From Modicisalibacter ilicicola DSM 19980 (GTDB lineage Bacteria > Pseudomonadota > Gammaproteobacteria > Pseudomonadales > Halomonadaceae), in NCBI RefSeq assembly GCF_900128925.1, contig NZ_FQUJ01000014.1, positions 45,228 to 109,227 on the forward strand: a DNA stretch of 64,000 nt. Direction: 5' to 3'. Shown in pieces: positions 17,217-27,429 of the stretch; the first letter of the stretch is position 1, and every line of letters starts with the position of its first letter. The notes beneath the pieces are model-generated. The model saw only the letters and a list, made by a program, of their open reading frames with translations. It was not told the origin of the DNA and searched no databases. The translations under genes were made by a program, and so were the position numbers.

Positions 17217-17461
17217 GTGTCCATCTCCTTGTTGACGGTAGGCGATTGCGGTGTCGGGCGCCTCGATCGGCGCGCCCGCGAATCATGCCCGACTCGACGC
17301 AGACACGCCAGCCGGCATGTGCTTGTCTCGGGGCCGCGACGCCTGGATGGCCGCCCGGGACAGGGGGCATCGTACAGAACGCTGTTCGAACCGCCTCCCA
17401 TTGAGGTTACACTGACCAGGCACCACCCAATGACGGCTCTGAGACAAGGACACGCCAACCG

Positions 17462-18799
17462 GTGAGCGAGAGTGTGACGCCGACGCCGATGTCGGCAGAG
17501 CGGGAATCGACAGCGCGCCCCCGCGGCGTGCAGACTCCGGGCACACGACGGCGCCTGCGCGCCTGTCACGAGTGCGACTGGGTCTCGGCGCTGCCGGCGC
17601 TGTCGCCCGGCGAGAGCGCTCGCTGTCCGCGCTGCGGCCATGTGCTGGCACAACGCCACCATCATCCCGCGGAGCGCAGCCTGGCCCTGGCCATCGCCAC
17701 CTTGATTGCCCTGGCCATCGCCGCGTCCTTCGAGTTCGTCAGTTTCGAGATCAGCGGCGTCAGCAACCGTATCGAACTGCTCGACACCGCGACCAGCCTG
17801 ATCGGTTTCGACGAATTGCTGGTGGCCATCTGCGAGATATTGACCATCGCCGTGCTTCCGGCGCTCTATCTTCTGGGGGTGGTGTGGCTGAACTTCGGTC
17901 TGCTGCAGCGCGCCCCCCTTCCCGCCAGCCGGGGCATCGCCCGCGCCCTGTCACACATGCACCCCTGGATGATGGCCGACGTCTTCGTCATTGGCGCCCT
18001 GGTGAGCCTGATCAAGGTGGCCAGTCTGGCGGAGGTTTCCCTGGGCATTGCATTCTGGGCCTTCTGTGCCTTTGCGCTACTGCTGTTGCTGACGACCCAA
18101 TCCCTCGACACCGACTGGATGTGGTTCTCTCTCGCCGGCGAACCCCTGGCCCCGGAAGGCAGCAGGACCGGCGCCCCTGCGGCGCAGCAGGGGTTGAGCG
18201 GGTGCCCGACCTGCGGCCTGGTCAATCGCATCGACGCGCGGGGGCGTGGTCATTGCCGACGTTGCGGCGAACCGTTGCACGACCGCCTGCCGCACAGCCT
18301 GCAGCGGACCTGGGCTCTGCTGTTCGCCGCGGCACTGTTGTACATACCGGCCAATCTTTACCCGATCATGACCACCACCTATCTGGGCGACAGTGACCCT
18401 TCGACCATTATCGGCGGCGTGATCGAACTTTGGGAGGCAGGCTCCATCCCCGTGGCCATGGTGATCTTCATCGCCAGCATCCTGGTGCCGGTAGGCAAGC
18501 TCGTCGCCCTTTCCTGGCTATGCATCATCGCCAGGCGGGGCACCGGGCATCATCCCGACACGCGCACCCGACTCTATCGACTGACCGAATTCATCGGTCG
18601 CTGGTCGATGGTCGACATCTTCGTCGTCTCGATTCTCGTTGCCCTGATCCGCGCCGAGGCGCTGATGTCGATCACCCCCGGGCCGGCGGCCCTGGCGTTC
18701 GCCAGCGTGGTGATCCTGACCATGCTGGCCGCCATCACCTTCGACCCACGCCTGCTGTGGCAACCGTCCTCGACCGCCAAGGAACTCTCCCATGCCTGA
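17462..18799 (+). CDS. pqiA: PqiA, inner-membrane protein of the Pqi lipid-transport system
   Basis: The 445-residue protein has two similar halves. Each starts with a four-cysteine zinc ribbon (CHECDW..CPRCG and CPTCGL..CRRCG) followed by about four membrane helices. This is the PqiA/YebS layout. Together with PqiB and PqiC it links inner and outer membranes and is thought to move lipids; in E. coli the operon responds to paraquat through SoxRS. The GTG start is the longest in-frame choice; the ATG nine codons later is also possible and would not change the domains. The end overlaps pqiB by 8 bases. Confidence 0.88.
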   Translation: MSESVTPTPMSAERESTARPRGVQTPGTRRRLRACHECDWVSALPALSPGESARCPRCGHVLAQRHHHPAERSLALAIATLIALAIAASFEFVSFEISGVSNRIELLDTATSLIGFDELLVAICEILTIAVLPALYLLGVVWLNFGLLQRAPLPASRGIARALSHMHPWMMADVFVIGALVSLIKVASLAEVSLGIAFWAFCAFALLLLLTTQSLDTDWMWFSLAGEPLAPEGSRTGAPAAQQGLSGCPTCGLVNRIDARGRGHCRRCGEPLHDRLPHSLQRTWALLFAAALLYIPANLYPIMTTTYLGDSDPSTIIGGVIELWEAGSIPVAMVIFIASILVPVGKLVALSWLCIIARRGTGHHPDTRTRLYRLTEFIGRWSMVDIFVVSILVALIRAEALMSITPGPAALAFASVVILTMLAAITFDPRLLWQPSSTAKELSHA

Positions 18800-20432
18800 A
18801 GCGCATCGCGCCAAGCGCGGCAGACAGTCTCGCCTATCGCCCATCTGGATCGTTCCCCTGGTGGCGGTGGTGATCGGGCTCTGGCTGGTCTACGACAACT
18901 ATTCGCGCCGGGGTCCCGAGGTCATTCTCGAGATGCCCAACGCCGAGGGCATCGAGGCGGGCAAGACCCTCATCAAGACCCGCAACGTCCAGGTGGGCCG
19001 CGTCGAGAGCGTGAAGCTCTCCGAGGATCTCACCCATACGCTGGTCACCGCGCGCATGAGCCAGGACGTGGACCGCATGCTCAACGAGGAAAGCCGTTTC
19101 TGGGTGGTCAAGCCGCGCATCGGTCGTGAAGGCATCAGCGGCCTGAACACCGTGCTTTCGGGGGCCTACATCCAGTTGCAGCCCGGCGACAGCGAGGAGA
19201 GCCAGTATCGCTTCAAGGTGCTCGAACATCCGCCGGTGGCGCCCCCCGGCGCGGAAGGCATCCGTATCAACCTGATAAGCGAGATCGGCAGCTCGCTGCG
19301 GGTGGGCGACCCGGTCACCTACCAGGGCCTGACCGTGGGGCGCGTCGAGGATGCCGAGTTCGACCCCGAGGAGCGACAGATGGATCATCGCCTGTTCATC
19401 GAGTCCCCCTACGACGATCTGATTACCGAGAGCACCCGTTTCTGGACCGCCTCGGGCATCGACCTGGGTCTGGATTCCGAAGGCTTTCGAGTCAACATCG
19501 AGTCGATCGAGACCCTGATCGGCGGCGGTGTGACCTTCGCCGTTCCCAAGGACCTGCCCATGGGTGCCAAGGCGAGTGCCGGCGATACCTACGAGCTGTT
19601 CCCCAACGAAGAGAGTGCCGTGCAGGGCACCTTCACCCGCAACCTGGAATACGTGCTGCTGGTGGATGACACGGTACGCGGCCTGGCCAAGGGATCGCCG
19701 GTGGAGTACCGCGGCGTGCGGGTAGGCACCGTGACCAACGTACCCTGGCACTTCAGCGCTCCCCAACCCGAGACGCGCCAGCGCTTCGCCATCCCGGTAC
19801 TGATTCGCATCGAACCTCAGCGCCTGATCGACAAGGAAGAAGAGATCGATCTGGACGAGTGGCGCGCACGCTTCGACCGCATGTTCGGCTTCGGCATGCG
19901 AGCGACCCTGAAGGCGGGCAACCTGCTGACAGGGGCGCTGTTCGTCGACCTCAATTTCCAGGAAGAGGTGGCGGACTATCAGCCGGAAACCTTCGACGGC
20001 AAGCCGGTGTTTCCCACGACCTCCGGTGGCTTCGCGCAGATCGAGCAGAAGGTCTCCAATCTGCTCGACAAGCTCAACGCGCTGGAGATCGAGCCGATCC
20101 TGGGCAAGCTCGATCGCAACCTGGCCACCACCGAGAAGACATTCGAGGAAGTACGTGCGGCCACCGAATCGTTCAGGTCGTTGCTCGAGGACCCCAAGAC
20201 CCGGGAGATTCCGGCCAACCTCAATGCATCCCTGCGCGAGTTGCGCCAGACTATGAAAGGCTTGTCCCCCGACTCGCCGGTCTACAAGGAATTGACGAAG
20301 ACCCTGCAGAGCATGGAAAAACTGGTCCGAGACCTGCAACCGGTTGCCGAGACGCTTCGCGATCAGCCCAATGCCCTGATCTTCGATCGTAGCGGTGGGC
20401 CCGATCCCATACCCCGGGCACCCGATCGATGA
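18792..20432 (+). CDS. pqiB: PqiB, MCE-domain periplasmic tunnel protein
   Basis: The 546-residue protein has one N-terminal membrane helix (IWIVPLVAVVIGLWLVY). Three MCE domains follow, beginning near VILEMPNAEGIEAGKTLI, EIGSSLRVGDPVTYQG and VDDTVRGLAKGSPVEYRG. The C-terminal part is predicted helical. PqiB homologues form a hexameric syringe-like tube across the periplasm through which lipids may pass. The length matches E. coli PqiB. The stop overlaps a possible upstream start of pqiC. Confidence 0.9.
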   Translation: MPEAHRAKRGRQSRLSPIWIVPLVAVVIGLWLVYDNYSRRGPEVILEMPNAEGIEAGKTLIKTRNVQVGRVESVKLSEDLTHTLVTARMSQDVDRMLNEESRFWVVKPRIGREGISGLNTVLSGAYIQLQPGDSEESQYRFKVLEHPPVAPPGAEGIRINLISEIGSSLRVGDPVTYQGLTVGRVEDAEFDPEERQMDHRLFIESPYDDLITESTRFWTASGIDLGLDSEGFRVNIESIETLIGGGVTFAVPKDLPMGAKASAGDTYELFPNEESAVQGTFTRNLEYVLLVDDTVRGLAKGSPVEYRGVRVGTVTNVPWHFSAPQPETRQRFAIPVLIRIEPQRLIDKEEEIDLDEWRARFDRMFGFGMRATLKAGNLLTGALFVDLNFQEEVADYQPETFDGKPVFPTTSGGFAQIEQKVSNLLDKLNALEIEPILGKLDRNLATTEKTFEEVRAATESFRSLLEDPKTREIPANLNASLRELRQTMKGLSPDSPVYKELTKTLQSMEKLVRDLQPVAETLRDQPNALIFDRSGGPDPIPRAPDR

Positions 20433-20473
20433 GGACCTTCGCGTATTTTCGGACCCACTGCCAGGGAGGACCC

Positions 20474-21067
20474 ATGAGACCGATACGCCTATTGCTCGCG
20501 CCGGCACTGGTGCTATGGCTGGCGGGCTGTGCCACCGGCTCGTCCTCGACCGAGCGCTACACCCTGCCAGCCGGGAGCCTCGACGCCGACGCCAGGCGCG
20601 TCGAGACGAGCGAGACGTCGCCGCAGCATACCCTGATCGTGGACAGCGTGGAGCTGGCAAGCTTCCTGGAAAGTCAGGGCATCATCCTGCAAAGCGATGA
20701 CATCCGTCTTCGCGAGGCCAGCTCGCATCTCTGGGCCGAGGCGCTGAACCGTCAGCTCGACCGCGGCCTGCGCCAGCGCCTCGCCAACCGACTTCCCGAC
20801 ACCCGTGTGCTCGGCGGCGGCACCAGCGCCGACGCCCTGCACCTGAGGGTCAACGTCGATGAGTTCCAGGGACGTTACGACGGGGTGGCCGTGGCCAGCG
20901 GCCGCTGGCAGTTGCATGACGCCGAGGGGGAATTGCTGGCATTCGAATCCTTCGGTGTCACCGAGGCGCTGGACAGCGACGGCTACCCCGCGCTGGTCCG
21001 GGCACTGGGACGCAGCTGGGACAAGGTGGCCAGCAATATCGCCGCGGCGATCCAGGCCAAGCGCTGA
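20474..21067 (+). CDS. pqiC: PqiC, outer-membrane lipoprotein of the Pqi system
   Basis: The 197-residue protein starts with MRPIRLLLAPALVLW and the lipobox LAGC, so it is lipidated at about residue 19. The remainder fits the PqiC (DUF330) / ABC transport auxiliary lipoprotein family, with LRVNVDEFQGRYDGVAVASG-like strands. It is thought to dock the PqiB tube to the outer membrane. The start was chosen because AGGGAGGA lies at correct spacing and the lipobox is placed normally; an in-frame ATG 15 codons upstream overlaps the pqiB stop. Confidence 0.85.
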   Translation: MRPIRLLLAPALVLWLAGCATGSSSTERYTLPAGSLDADARRVETSETSPQHTLIVDSVELASFLESQGIILQSDDIRLREASSHLWAEALNRQLDRGLRQRLANRLPDTRVLGGGTSADALHLRVNVDEFQGRYDGVAVASGRWQLHDAEGELLAFESFGVTEALDSDGYPALVRALGRSWDKVASNIAAAIQAKR

Positions 21068-21244
21068 GCACCAGCGGGCATCTGCGCCGACCAGTGCATC
21101 GAGCGCCTTTTTCTGTCATCATGAGTCGCGCGGCTTTTAGTCCCTCTGTCGCGCTCCTTTCCGTCGTTTTCCAATTTTCACGCATTGGCCCGGGACGCAC
21201 GCCTTGTCATGGCGAGCGGCGAGTGCGTTTGACCCGGAGTTTGC

Positions 21245-22561
<1,317 letters not shown>

Positions 22562-22588
22562 TGCCCAGGGCGTGAACGACCCCAGACA

Positions 22589-22617
22589 CGCAGCCCGCAC
22601 GCGGGCTGCGTTTTTTT
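22589..22617 (+). terminator. Rho-independent terminator after rhlE
   Basis: CGCAGCCCGC and GCGGGCTGCG form a perfect stem with a very small loop, followed directly by seven T on the plus strand. It lies 28 bases after the rhlE stop and separates it from the iron-uptake locus. Confidence 0.92.
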
Positions 22618-22672
22618 ATGTCCCGAGTAAAACTGCCAAGCCTTGCTCCCGAGGCATGAGCACCACTCCGTT

Positions 22673-22691
22673 ATTGATAATTGTTTGCATC
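22673..22691. promoter_or_regulatory. Fur-box-like site before the Ton operon
   Basis: ATTGATAATTGTTTGCATC matches 13 of 18 fixed positions of the extended Fur pattern AATGATAATNATTATCATT. It lies 50 bases before the first gene of the DUF3450-ttpC-exbBD-tonB-fhu operon, where iron-loaded Fur would block transcription. The call rests on this visual match and on the genes it precedes. Confidence 0.65.
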
Positions 22692-22740
22692 GGTGGCATG
22701 GTGAGCTCCTTTTCGACCACACCGCTACGGGAGACCCAGC

Positions 22741-23517
22741 GTGGAAAGGATTCGCTTTCGCGGCCTTCTCGGCATCATGCTCGGATGGTTGATCATGAAC
22801 GGCGCTCACGCTCAGGAAGCGTCAGGCGAGGCCTCGGGACAGTCGCGGCCCAGCCACGCCGAACAACAGGCCAGGCTCGATGCCGCCGACGACGAGACCC
22901 GCGAATCGCTGGCCGAACTGCGCCGGCTCGAGGGCAACGCACGACGGCTGAGCGCCTACAACGACGAACTGGAACGCATGGTCCGGCATCAGGCCGACCT
23001 GCTCGAGCGACGAAAGACCACTCTCGCCGCCGAAAGCGTGACCGACGAGACCCTGCCTCCCCTGTTACGCGACATGGTGAATCGTCTGGATACCTGGGTC
23101 GCCGGGGACATGCCGTTCCTGCGTGAGGAACGCCAGGCCCGGGTCGCCAGTCTCGAGCAGATGCTGGTGAACCCCGAGCTCGACAAGGCCGAACGGCTGG
23201 ATCGCATCCTCTCGGCGTGGCGCGCCGAGCTGGAGTACGGACGCGAACTCGACGCCTGGCGCGGCATGCTCGACGAGAACCGCGAGGTCGATTTCCTGCG
23301 CCTGGGCCGGGTCGGGCTCTACTACCTGACCCCGGACGGTCGCCAGGGGGGTGTATGGCGAGATACCCAGGCCGAATGGCAACCCCTGGGCGAGGATGCA
23401 CGCCGCGACGTGCAGCGTGGTCTGCGCATCGCCCAGGAACAGCGTGCCCCCGAACTGCTGACACTCCCTGTTTCTCAACCGCTGACGGATGCCGACGGCG
23501 ACGAGGAATCCCCATGA
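22741..23517 (+). CDS. DUF3450 periplasmic coiled-coil protein of a TtpC-type Ton system
   Basis: The 258-residue protein has a signal peptide (LLGIMLGWLIMNGAHA, with a likely cut after AHA). A long helical, charged region rich in Arg, Glu and Leu is probably coiled coil. A C-terminal part follows with GRVGLYYLTPDGRQGGVW, a DUF3450 landmark. Genes of this family stand at the head of TtpC/ExbB/ExbD/TonB operons in Vibrio and relatives, but the molecular role is unknown. The start is GTG. The stop overlaps the next ATG as ATGA. The Fur-box-like site is just upstream. Confidence 0.8.
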   Translation: MERIRFRGLLGIMLGWLIMNGAHAQEASGEASGQSRPSHAEQQARLDAADDETRESLAELRRLEGNARRLSAYNDELERMVRHQADLLERRKTTLAAESVTDETLPPLLRDMVNRLDTWVAGDMPFLREERQARVASLEQMLVNPELDKAERLDRILSAWRAELEYGRELDAWRGMLDENREVDFLRLGRVGLYYLTPDGRQGGVWRDTQAEWQPLGEDARRDVQRGLRIAQEQRAPELLTLPVSQPLTDADGDEESP

Positions 23518-24887
23518 TAGGAAGACACCTTCTCCTGCGCGGGTGCCTGGCCGCGCTTTGGCTTGCGTCTCCGCTCGCTTTCGCCCAATCGGTCGAGCCG
23601 GCGCCCTCCTTCGGCGCCGAACGCGAAGCCACCGCCGCGAAGGACGTGGTGCGCCTGGCCACGCTTGCCGACGATCCCGAAGCCCTGAACGCCGCCCTCG
23701 AATCAGCCCGCCAGCGCCTTTCCGACGCCCGTGACCGGCGCGAGAACCTGGAGGAGCGCCATGCCGACCAGCGCAGCCGTCTCGAGGAGCTTGCGACCCG
23801 CCAGGAAGCGCAGCGAAGCGAGGATCTGGATGCAGTGACAGGCGTGCTCGAGGAACACATCGGGACGTTGCGTGATGACCTGGCCGATAGCTGGCTGACC
23901 CTGGGCGATCTCGGCCTCCCCGAGAGAGCCGATGCGCAAGAACCACTGACCCCGCAACGCCTGGAAACGGTGGCCGACACGCTGATGGCCCTGACCCGCG
24001 AATCCGGACGCATCTCCCGTCTCAGCGTTCCGGTGGCCGGCGTCGGCGGCGAGGTGACGAATCGGGAACTGATACGTCTGGGCGACATGATGGCGTTCAG
24101 CGACGGCCACTGGCTACGCCAGGAAAGTGGCGACATGCCTCCGGCGATGATCGGGCACACGCCCGACAAGGCGCAGCAAGCCCTGAGCGCCTTCGCCCGT
24201 GGCGAGCAGGGAGCGCTGACGCTCGACCCGACCCGGGGAACATTGATCGATGCCATGGCCCAGCAGCCGTCGCTGCTCGATCGGTTCCACCAGGGCGGCG
24301 CCGTGGGCTACGTGGTGGTGGCCCTGGGTGGGCTGGGCCTGCTGGTGGCGCTCGTTCAATACCTCTATCTGCTGATCGTCACCCTGCGCCTGCGGCGCCA
24401 GCTCGGGCAACTGGATCGATTGCGGCGGGACAACCCGCTGGGTCGCGTGCTCGGCAAGTTCCAGGCACTGCATCCCGGGCTCGCGCCCGAAGCGCTGGAA
24501 GCCCGGCTCGATGAAGCGCTGCTCGCCGAGTATCCGCGGCTCGAGCGTGGCCAGCCACTGGTCAAGCTGCTGGCTGCCGTCGCGCCCCTGCTGGGGCTCT
24601 TGGGCACGGTGACCGGCATGATCGTCACCTTCCAGGCAATCACGGTGTTCGGCACCGGCGATCCTCAATTGATGGCCGGCGGCATCAGCCAGGCACTGGT
24701 CACCACGGTGCTGGGCCTGATCACCGCGGTGCCTTTGCTGTTCGCGCACACTGCCCTCGCCAGCCGTAGCCGTGGGCTCACCGGGGTGCTGGAGGGTCAG
24801 GCGAGCGCCTTCCTGGCCGAGCATCTCGAGACGCGCCCGTCCCACGACACTCGCCATGAGGTTCAACATGCCTCGTCCCTGGCTTGA
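23514..24887 (+). CDS. TtpC-like ExbB-family protein with long periplasmic domain
   Basis: The 457-residue protein starts with a signal peptide (LLLRGCLAALWLASPLAFAQ). About 220 residues of predicted coiled coil follow. The C-terminal half is a MotA/TolQ/ExbB domain with helices YVVVALGGLGLLVALVQYL, LLGLLGTVTGMIVTF and VTTVLGLITAVPLLFAH. This is the build of Vibrio TtpC, an extra component that TonB2-type systems need for iron-siderophore uptake. It lies directly before a second, short ExbB, so the operon has two ExbB-family proteins. It should sit in the inner membrane with ExbB, ExbD and TonB and pass proton-motive energy to the receptor. Confidence 0.85.
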   Translation: MIGRHLLLRGCLAALWLASPLAFAQSVEPAPSFGAEREATAAKDVVRLATLADDPEALNAALESARQRLSDARDRRENLEERHADQRSRLEELATRQEAQRSEDLDAVTGVLEEHIGTLRDDLADSWLTLGDLGLPERADAQEPLTPQRLETVADTLMALTRESGRISRLSVPVAGVGGEVTNRELIRLGDMMAFSDGHWLRQESGDMPPAMIGHTPDKAQQALSAFARGEQGALTLDPTRGTLIDAMAQQPSLLDRFHQGGAVGYVVVALGGLGLLVALVQYLYLLIVTLRLRRQLGQLDRLRRDNPLGRVLGKFQALHPGLAPEALEARLDEALLAEYPRLERGQPLVKLLAAVAPLLGLLGTVTGMIVTFQAITVFGTGDPQLMAGGISQALVTTVLGLITAVPLLFAHTALASRSRGLTGVLEGQASAFLAEHLETRPSHDTRHEVQHASSLA

Positions 24888-25425
24888 GGCTCCCCTGGTC
24901 TGGCTCGAGCCGCTTCCCCGATTGTTCGAGGCAGGCGGTGCGGTGCTGGTGGCCATCGCCGGCGTGGCCATCGTGCTGTTCTCGTTGGCACTGGAACGCT
25001 GGTGGTACTTCCGCGTGGCCTGGCGTCGACAGCGCCATGCATTGGTGCAGTGCTGGCTGAAACGGGAAGATCACTTGAGCTGGAGCGCCCTGACCTTGCG
25101 CGAGACATGGACCCGGGAGCTGATCGCCCGACTGCGCCGCCCCCTGCCCTGGATGAAGCTGCTGGTTGCGCTCTGCCCCCTGCTCGGCCTGCTGGGCACC
25201 GTGACCGGGATGATCGCCGTCTTCGACGGCCTGGCCGTCAGCGAGACCAGCCAGGCCAGGGCGATGGCCGATGGCGTGGCCAGGGCGACACTGCCCACCC
25301 TGGCCGGCATGGCCGTGGCGGTGGCAGGACTCTTGTTCACCAGCCGGCTGGAACACGTCATCCGGCGCGAGGACCAGCGGTTGCACGATCGCATGGCACG
25401 CATCTCGGAGGTTCCCCATGCGTAG
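24868..25425 (+). CDS. exbB: ExbB, proton-channel protein of the Ton system
   Basis: The 185-residue protein has the short ExbB form: helix VLVAIAGVAIVLFSLALERWW near the N-terminus, then LLVALCPLLGLLGTVTGMIAVF and LPTLAGMAVAVAGLLF. The LLGTVTGM stretch is the conserved channel segment. It works with ExbD to energise TonB. The ATG with GAGG before it is given; an in-frame ATG four codons earlier (MRFNMPRP) is possible. The start lies inside the end of the ttpC-like gene and the end overlaps exbD. Confidence 0.9.
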   Translation: MPRPWLEAPLVWLEPLPRLFEAGGAVLVAIAGVAIVLFSLALERWWYFRVAWRRQRHALVQCWLKREDHLSWSALTLRETWTRELIARLRRPLPWMKLLVALCPLLGLLGTVTGMIAVFDGLAVSETSQARAMADGVARATLPTLAGMAVAVAGLLFTSRLEHVIRREDQRLHDRMARISEVPHA

Positions 25426-25825
25426 ACGCCGTCTGCAGGCCAACAGCGACGAAACCAGCGAGGTCAACCTGACCCCCATGCTGGATGTGGTCTTCATCAT
25501 GCTGATCTTCTTCATCGTCACCACCAGCTTCATCAAGGAGAGCGGCGTGGAGATCGAACGTCCCGAGTCGAGCGCCGCCAGCCCGCGACCGGACGCCCAG
25601 GTCATGGTGGCCCTGACGCCCGAGGGTGCCGTGTGGGTCGATGGCCAGCCGGTGGATGCCCACCGCGTGGGTGCCGAGGTGGCCGAGCTGGTCAGCGACG
25701 ATGGCGGTGTGGTGATCCAGGCGGATCGTGCCTCGACCACGGGCCTGCTGATCGAGGTGATGGACCGGCTGCGCGAGGCTGGCGTGGAGGACATCGCCGT
25801 GGCCGCTACCCGGAGTGGATCGTGA
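25418..25825 (+). CDS. exbD: ExbD, stator protein of the Ton system
   Basis: The 135-residue protein has the ExbD form: a short cytoplasmic tail, then one helix in NLTPMLDVVFIMLIFFIVT, whose aspartate is the proton-binding residue, and a periplasmic domain of about 85 residues ending in DIAVAATRSGS. It pairs with ExbB. The gene overlaps exbB by 8 bases and tonB by 4, so stoichiometry is probably set by translational coupling. Confidence 0.92.
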   Translation: MRRRRLQANSDETSEVNLTPMLDVVFIMLIFFIVTTSFIKESGVEIERPESSAASPRPDAQVMVALTPEGAVWVDGQPVDAHRVGAEVAELVSDDGGVVIQADRASTTGLLIEVMDRLREAGVEDIAVAATRSGS

Positions 25826-26607
25826 TTCGAGCACCGCTATCGCTCCTGGGCGGCGTGACCCTGGCACTGGGACTCTTCTGGTTGCTGGCAATGCTGGTGG
25901 TGCCGCCGGAAGCGCCGGTCGAGATACGGGAAATGGCCATGCCACTTGGCGTCAGCGATATGCCCCAGACAGCGGCCCCGGCAGCGGCCCCCAGCGCCCC
26001 CTCGACAGCGCCGCTGCCGGCGCCGCCCCTCCAGACACCGCCGAGGCTTTCGACACCGGAACCCGCGCCGGCACCCGATGCCGAACTGAGCGTGCCCGAG
26101 CAGACGCCACCCGAGCCCACACCGGAACCTGCACCGGAGCCAGAACCCGCACCGAAACCGGAACCAGCACCCTCGCCGACACCGCAGCCCCCGCCCGAGC
26201 CCGAGCCTGAGCCCGAGCCCGAACCGGCCCGAGAGCCTCCCTCCCCCCGGGCGAGCCCCGAGGCAGCGCCATCGGCCTATGATGCGCTGGCAAACAGTGC
26301 TCCGTCCTCCAGCGGCGGTAGCCAGTCGGACCCGGCGCCTCGGGACGTGGGCCAGGCAACGCCGGTCAGCCAGGTGCCGCCGGAATACCCGGCCCGGGCC
26401 CAGCGGCGAAACATAGAAGGTCATGTGGTTCTGACCTTCCTGATTCGACCCGATGGGAGTGTCGATCGCTCTTCCATCCAGGTGACCGAGGCCCAGCCGC
26501 GCAACGTCTTTGCCCGGGCTGCCAAGCAGGCAATAGCGAAATGGCGGTTCGAGTCGACCGGCGAGACCCGACGCGCCCGCCAGCGTCTGGAATTTCGCTT
26601 GAGGTAG
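25822..26607 (+). CDS. tonB: TonB energy transducer
   Basis: The 261-residue protein has one N-terminal helix (LSLLGGVTLALGLFWLLAML), a long spacer made largely of Pro-Glu and Pro-Lys repeats between about residues 50 and 150, and a C-terminal TonB domain with VPPEYPARAQRRNIEGHVVL and AIAKWRF. It spans the periplasm and opens the outer-membrane receptor. The GTG start overlaps the exbD stop. The downstream fhu genes suggest this TonB mainly serves siderophore uptake, though it may serve other receptors. Confidence 0.92.
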   Translation: MIRAPLSLLGGVTLALGLFWLLAMLVVPPEAPVEIREMAMPLGVSDMPQTAAPAAAPSAPSTAPLPAPPLQTPPRLSTPEPAPAPDAELSVPEQTPPEPTPEPAPEPEPAPKPEPAPSPTPQPPPEPEPEPEPEPAREPPSPRASPEAAPSAYDALANSAPSSSGGSQSDPAPRDVGQATPVSQVPPEYPARAQRRNIEGHVVLTFLIRPDGSVDRSSIQVTEAQPRNVFARAAKQAIAKWRFESTGETRRARQRLEFRLR

Positions 26608-26632
26608 TGGTACCCACTGTTAGGAGTTCTGC

Positions 26633-27400
26633 ATGTTCGAAGTCGATACCGCCAGCTTCCTGATCGGCGACAAGTGCCTGTTGCGCCCCGTCGACCTCGA
26701 GTTCGTCGAGGGCCGGGTCTACGGGCTAATCGGCCATAATGGTTCCGGCAAGTCGACCCTGCTCAAGCTGCTCGCTCGTCAACAACCCGTCAGTCACGGC
26801 GAGATCCGTCTCGATGGTCGCCCTCTCGCGAATTGGGGAAGTCGCGAGTTTGCTCGCCAGGTGGCCTACCTGGCGCAGCACCTGCCCGCTGCAGACACCC
26901 TTACCGCCCGTGAACTGATCGGCTTCGGCCGCTACCCGTGGCATGGCCTGCTGGGGCGCCTGGGCAGCGAGGACCATGCCCAGATCGAGCGTGCCATCGC
27001 CCTGACTCATACCGAGGCCTTCGCCGAGCGTCTGGTCGATACCCTTTCCGGCGGCGAACGCCAGCGCGTCTGGCTGGCCATGCTGCTGGCCCAGGGCAGT
27101 CGCTTCCTGCTCCTCGACGAGCCCCTGGCGGCGCTGGACATCGCCCACCAGGTCGACGTGCTGGCGCTGGTCCGCAAACTCTGTCGCGAGCTGGGACTGG
27201 GCGTGATCATCGTGCTGCACGACGTCAACATGGCGGCCCGCTACTGCGATCACCTGGTTGCCCTGCATGGCGGTCGGCTACTGGCCCAGGGTCCACCCGG
27301 CGAACTGATGGACTCCACCACGCTGGAAGCCATCTACGGCATCCCCATGCAGGTAATGACGCATCCCGGGGGCGAGCACTCCATCGCCGTGATCCACTGA
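26633..27400 (+). CDS. fhuC: Iron-siderophore ABC importer ATPase
   Basis: The 255-residue ATPase has Walker A GHNGSGKST, signature LSGGERQRVWLAM, Walker B FLLLDEP and H-loop VLHDVN, and the FepC/FhuC-type stretch LIGFGRYPWHGLLGRLG. It powers the FhuB permease. It begins 25 bases after tonB with AGGAG before the ATG, and the binding protein and permease follow. The symbol fhuC reflects the C-D-B order and the FhuF gene nearby; the siderophore itself is not proven. Confidence 0.88.
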   Translation: MFEVDTASFLIGDKCLLRPVDLEFVEGRVYGLIGHNGSGKSTLLKLLARQQPVSHGEIRLDGRPLANWGSREFARQVAYLAQHLPAADTLTARELIGFGRYPWHGLLGRLGSEDHAQIERAIALTHTEAFAERLVDTLSGGERQRVWLAMLLAQGSRFLLLDEPLAALDIAHQVDVLALVRKLCRELGLGVIIVLHDVNMAARYCDHLVALHGGRLLAQGPPGELMDSTTLEAIYGIPMQVMTHPGGEHSIAVIH

Positions 27401-27429
27401 CTCCGTCATTCCACCGATCGCCATCCTAT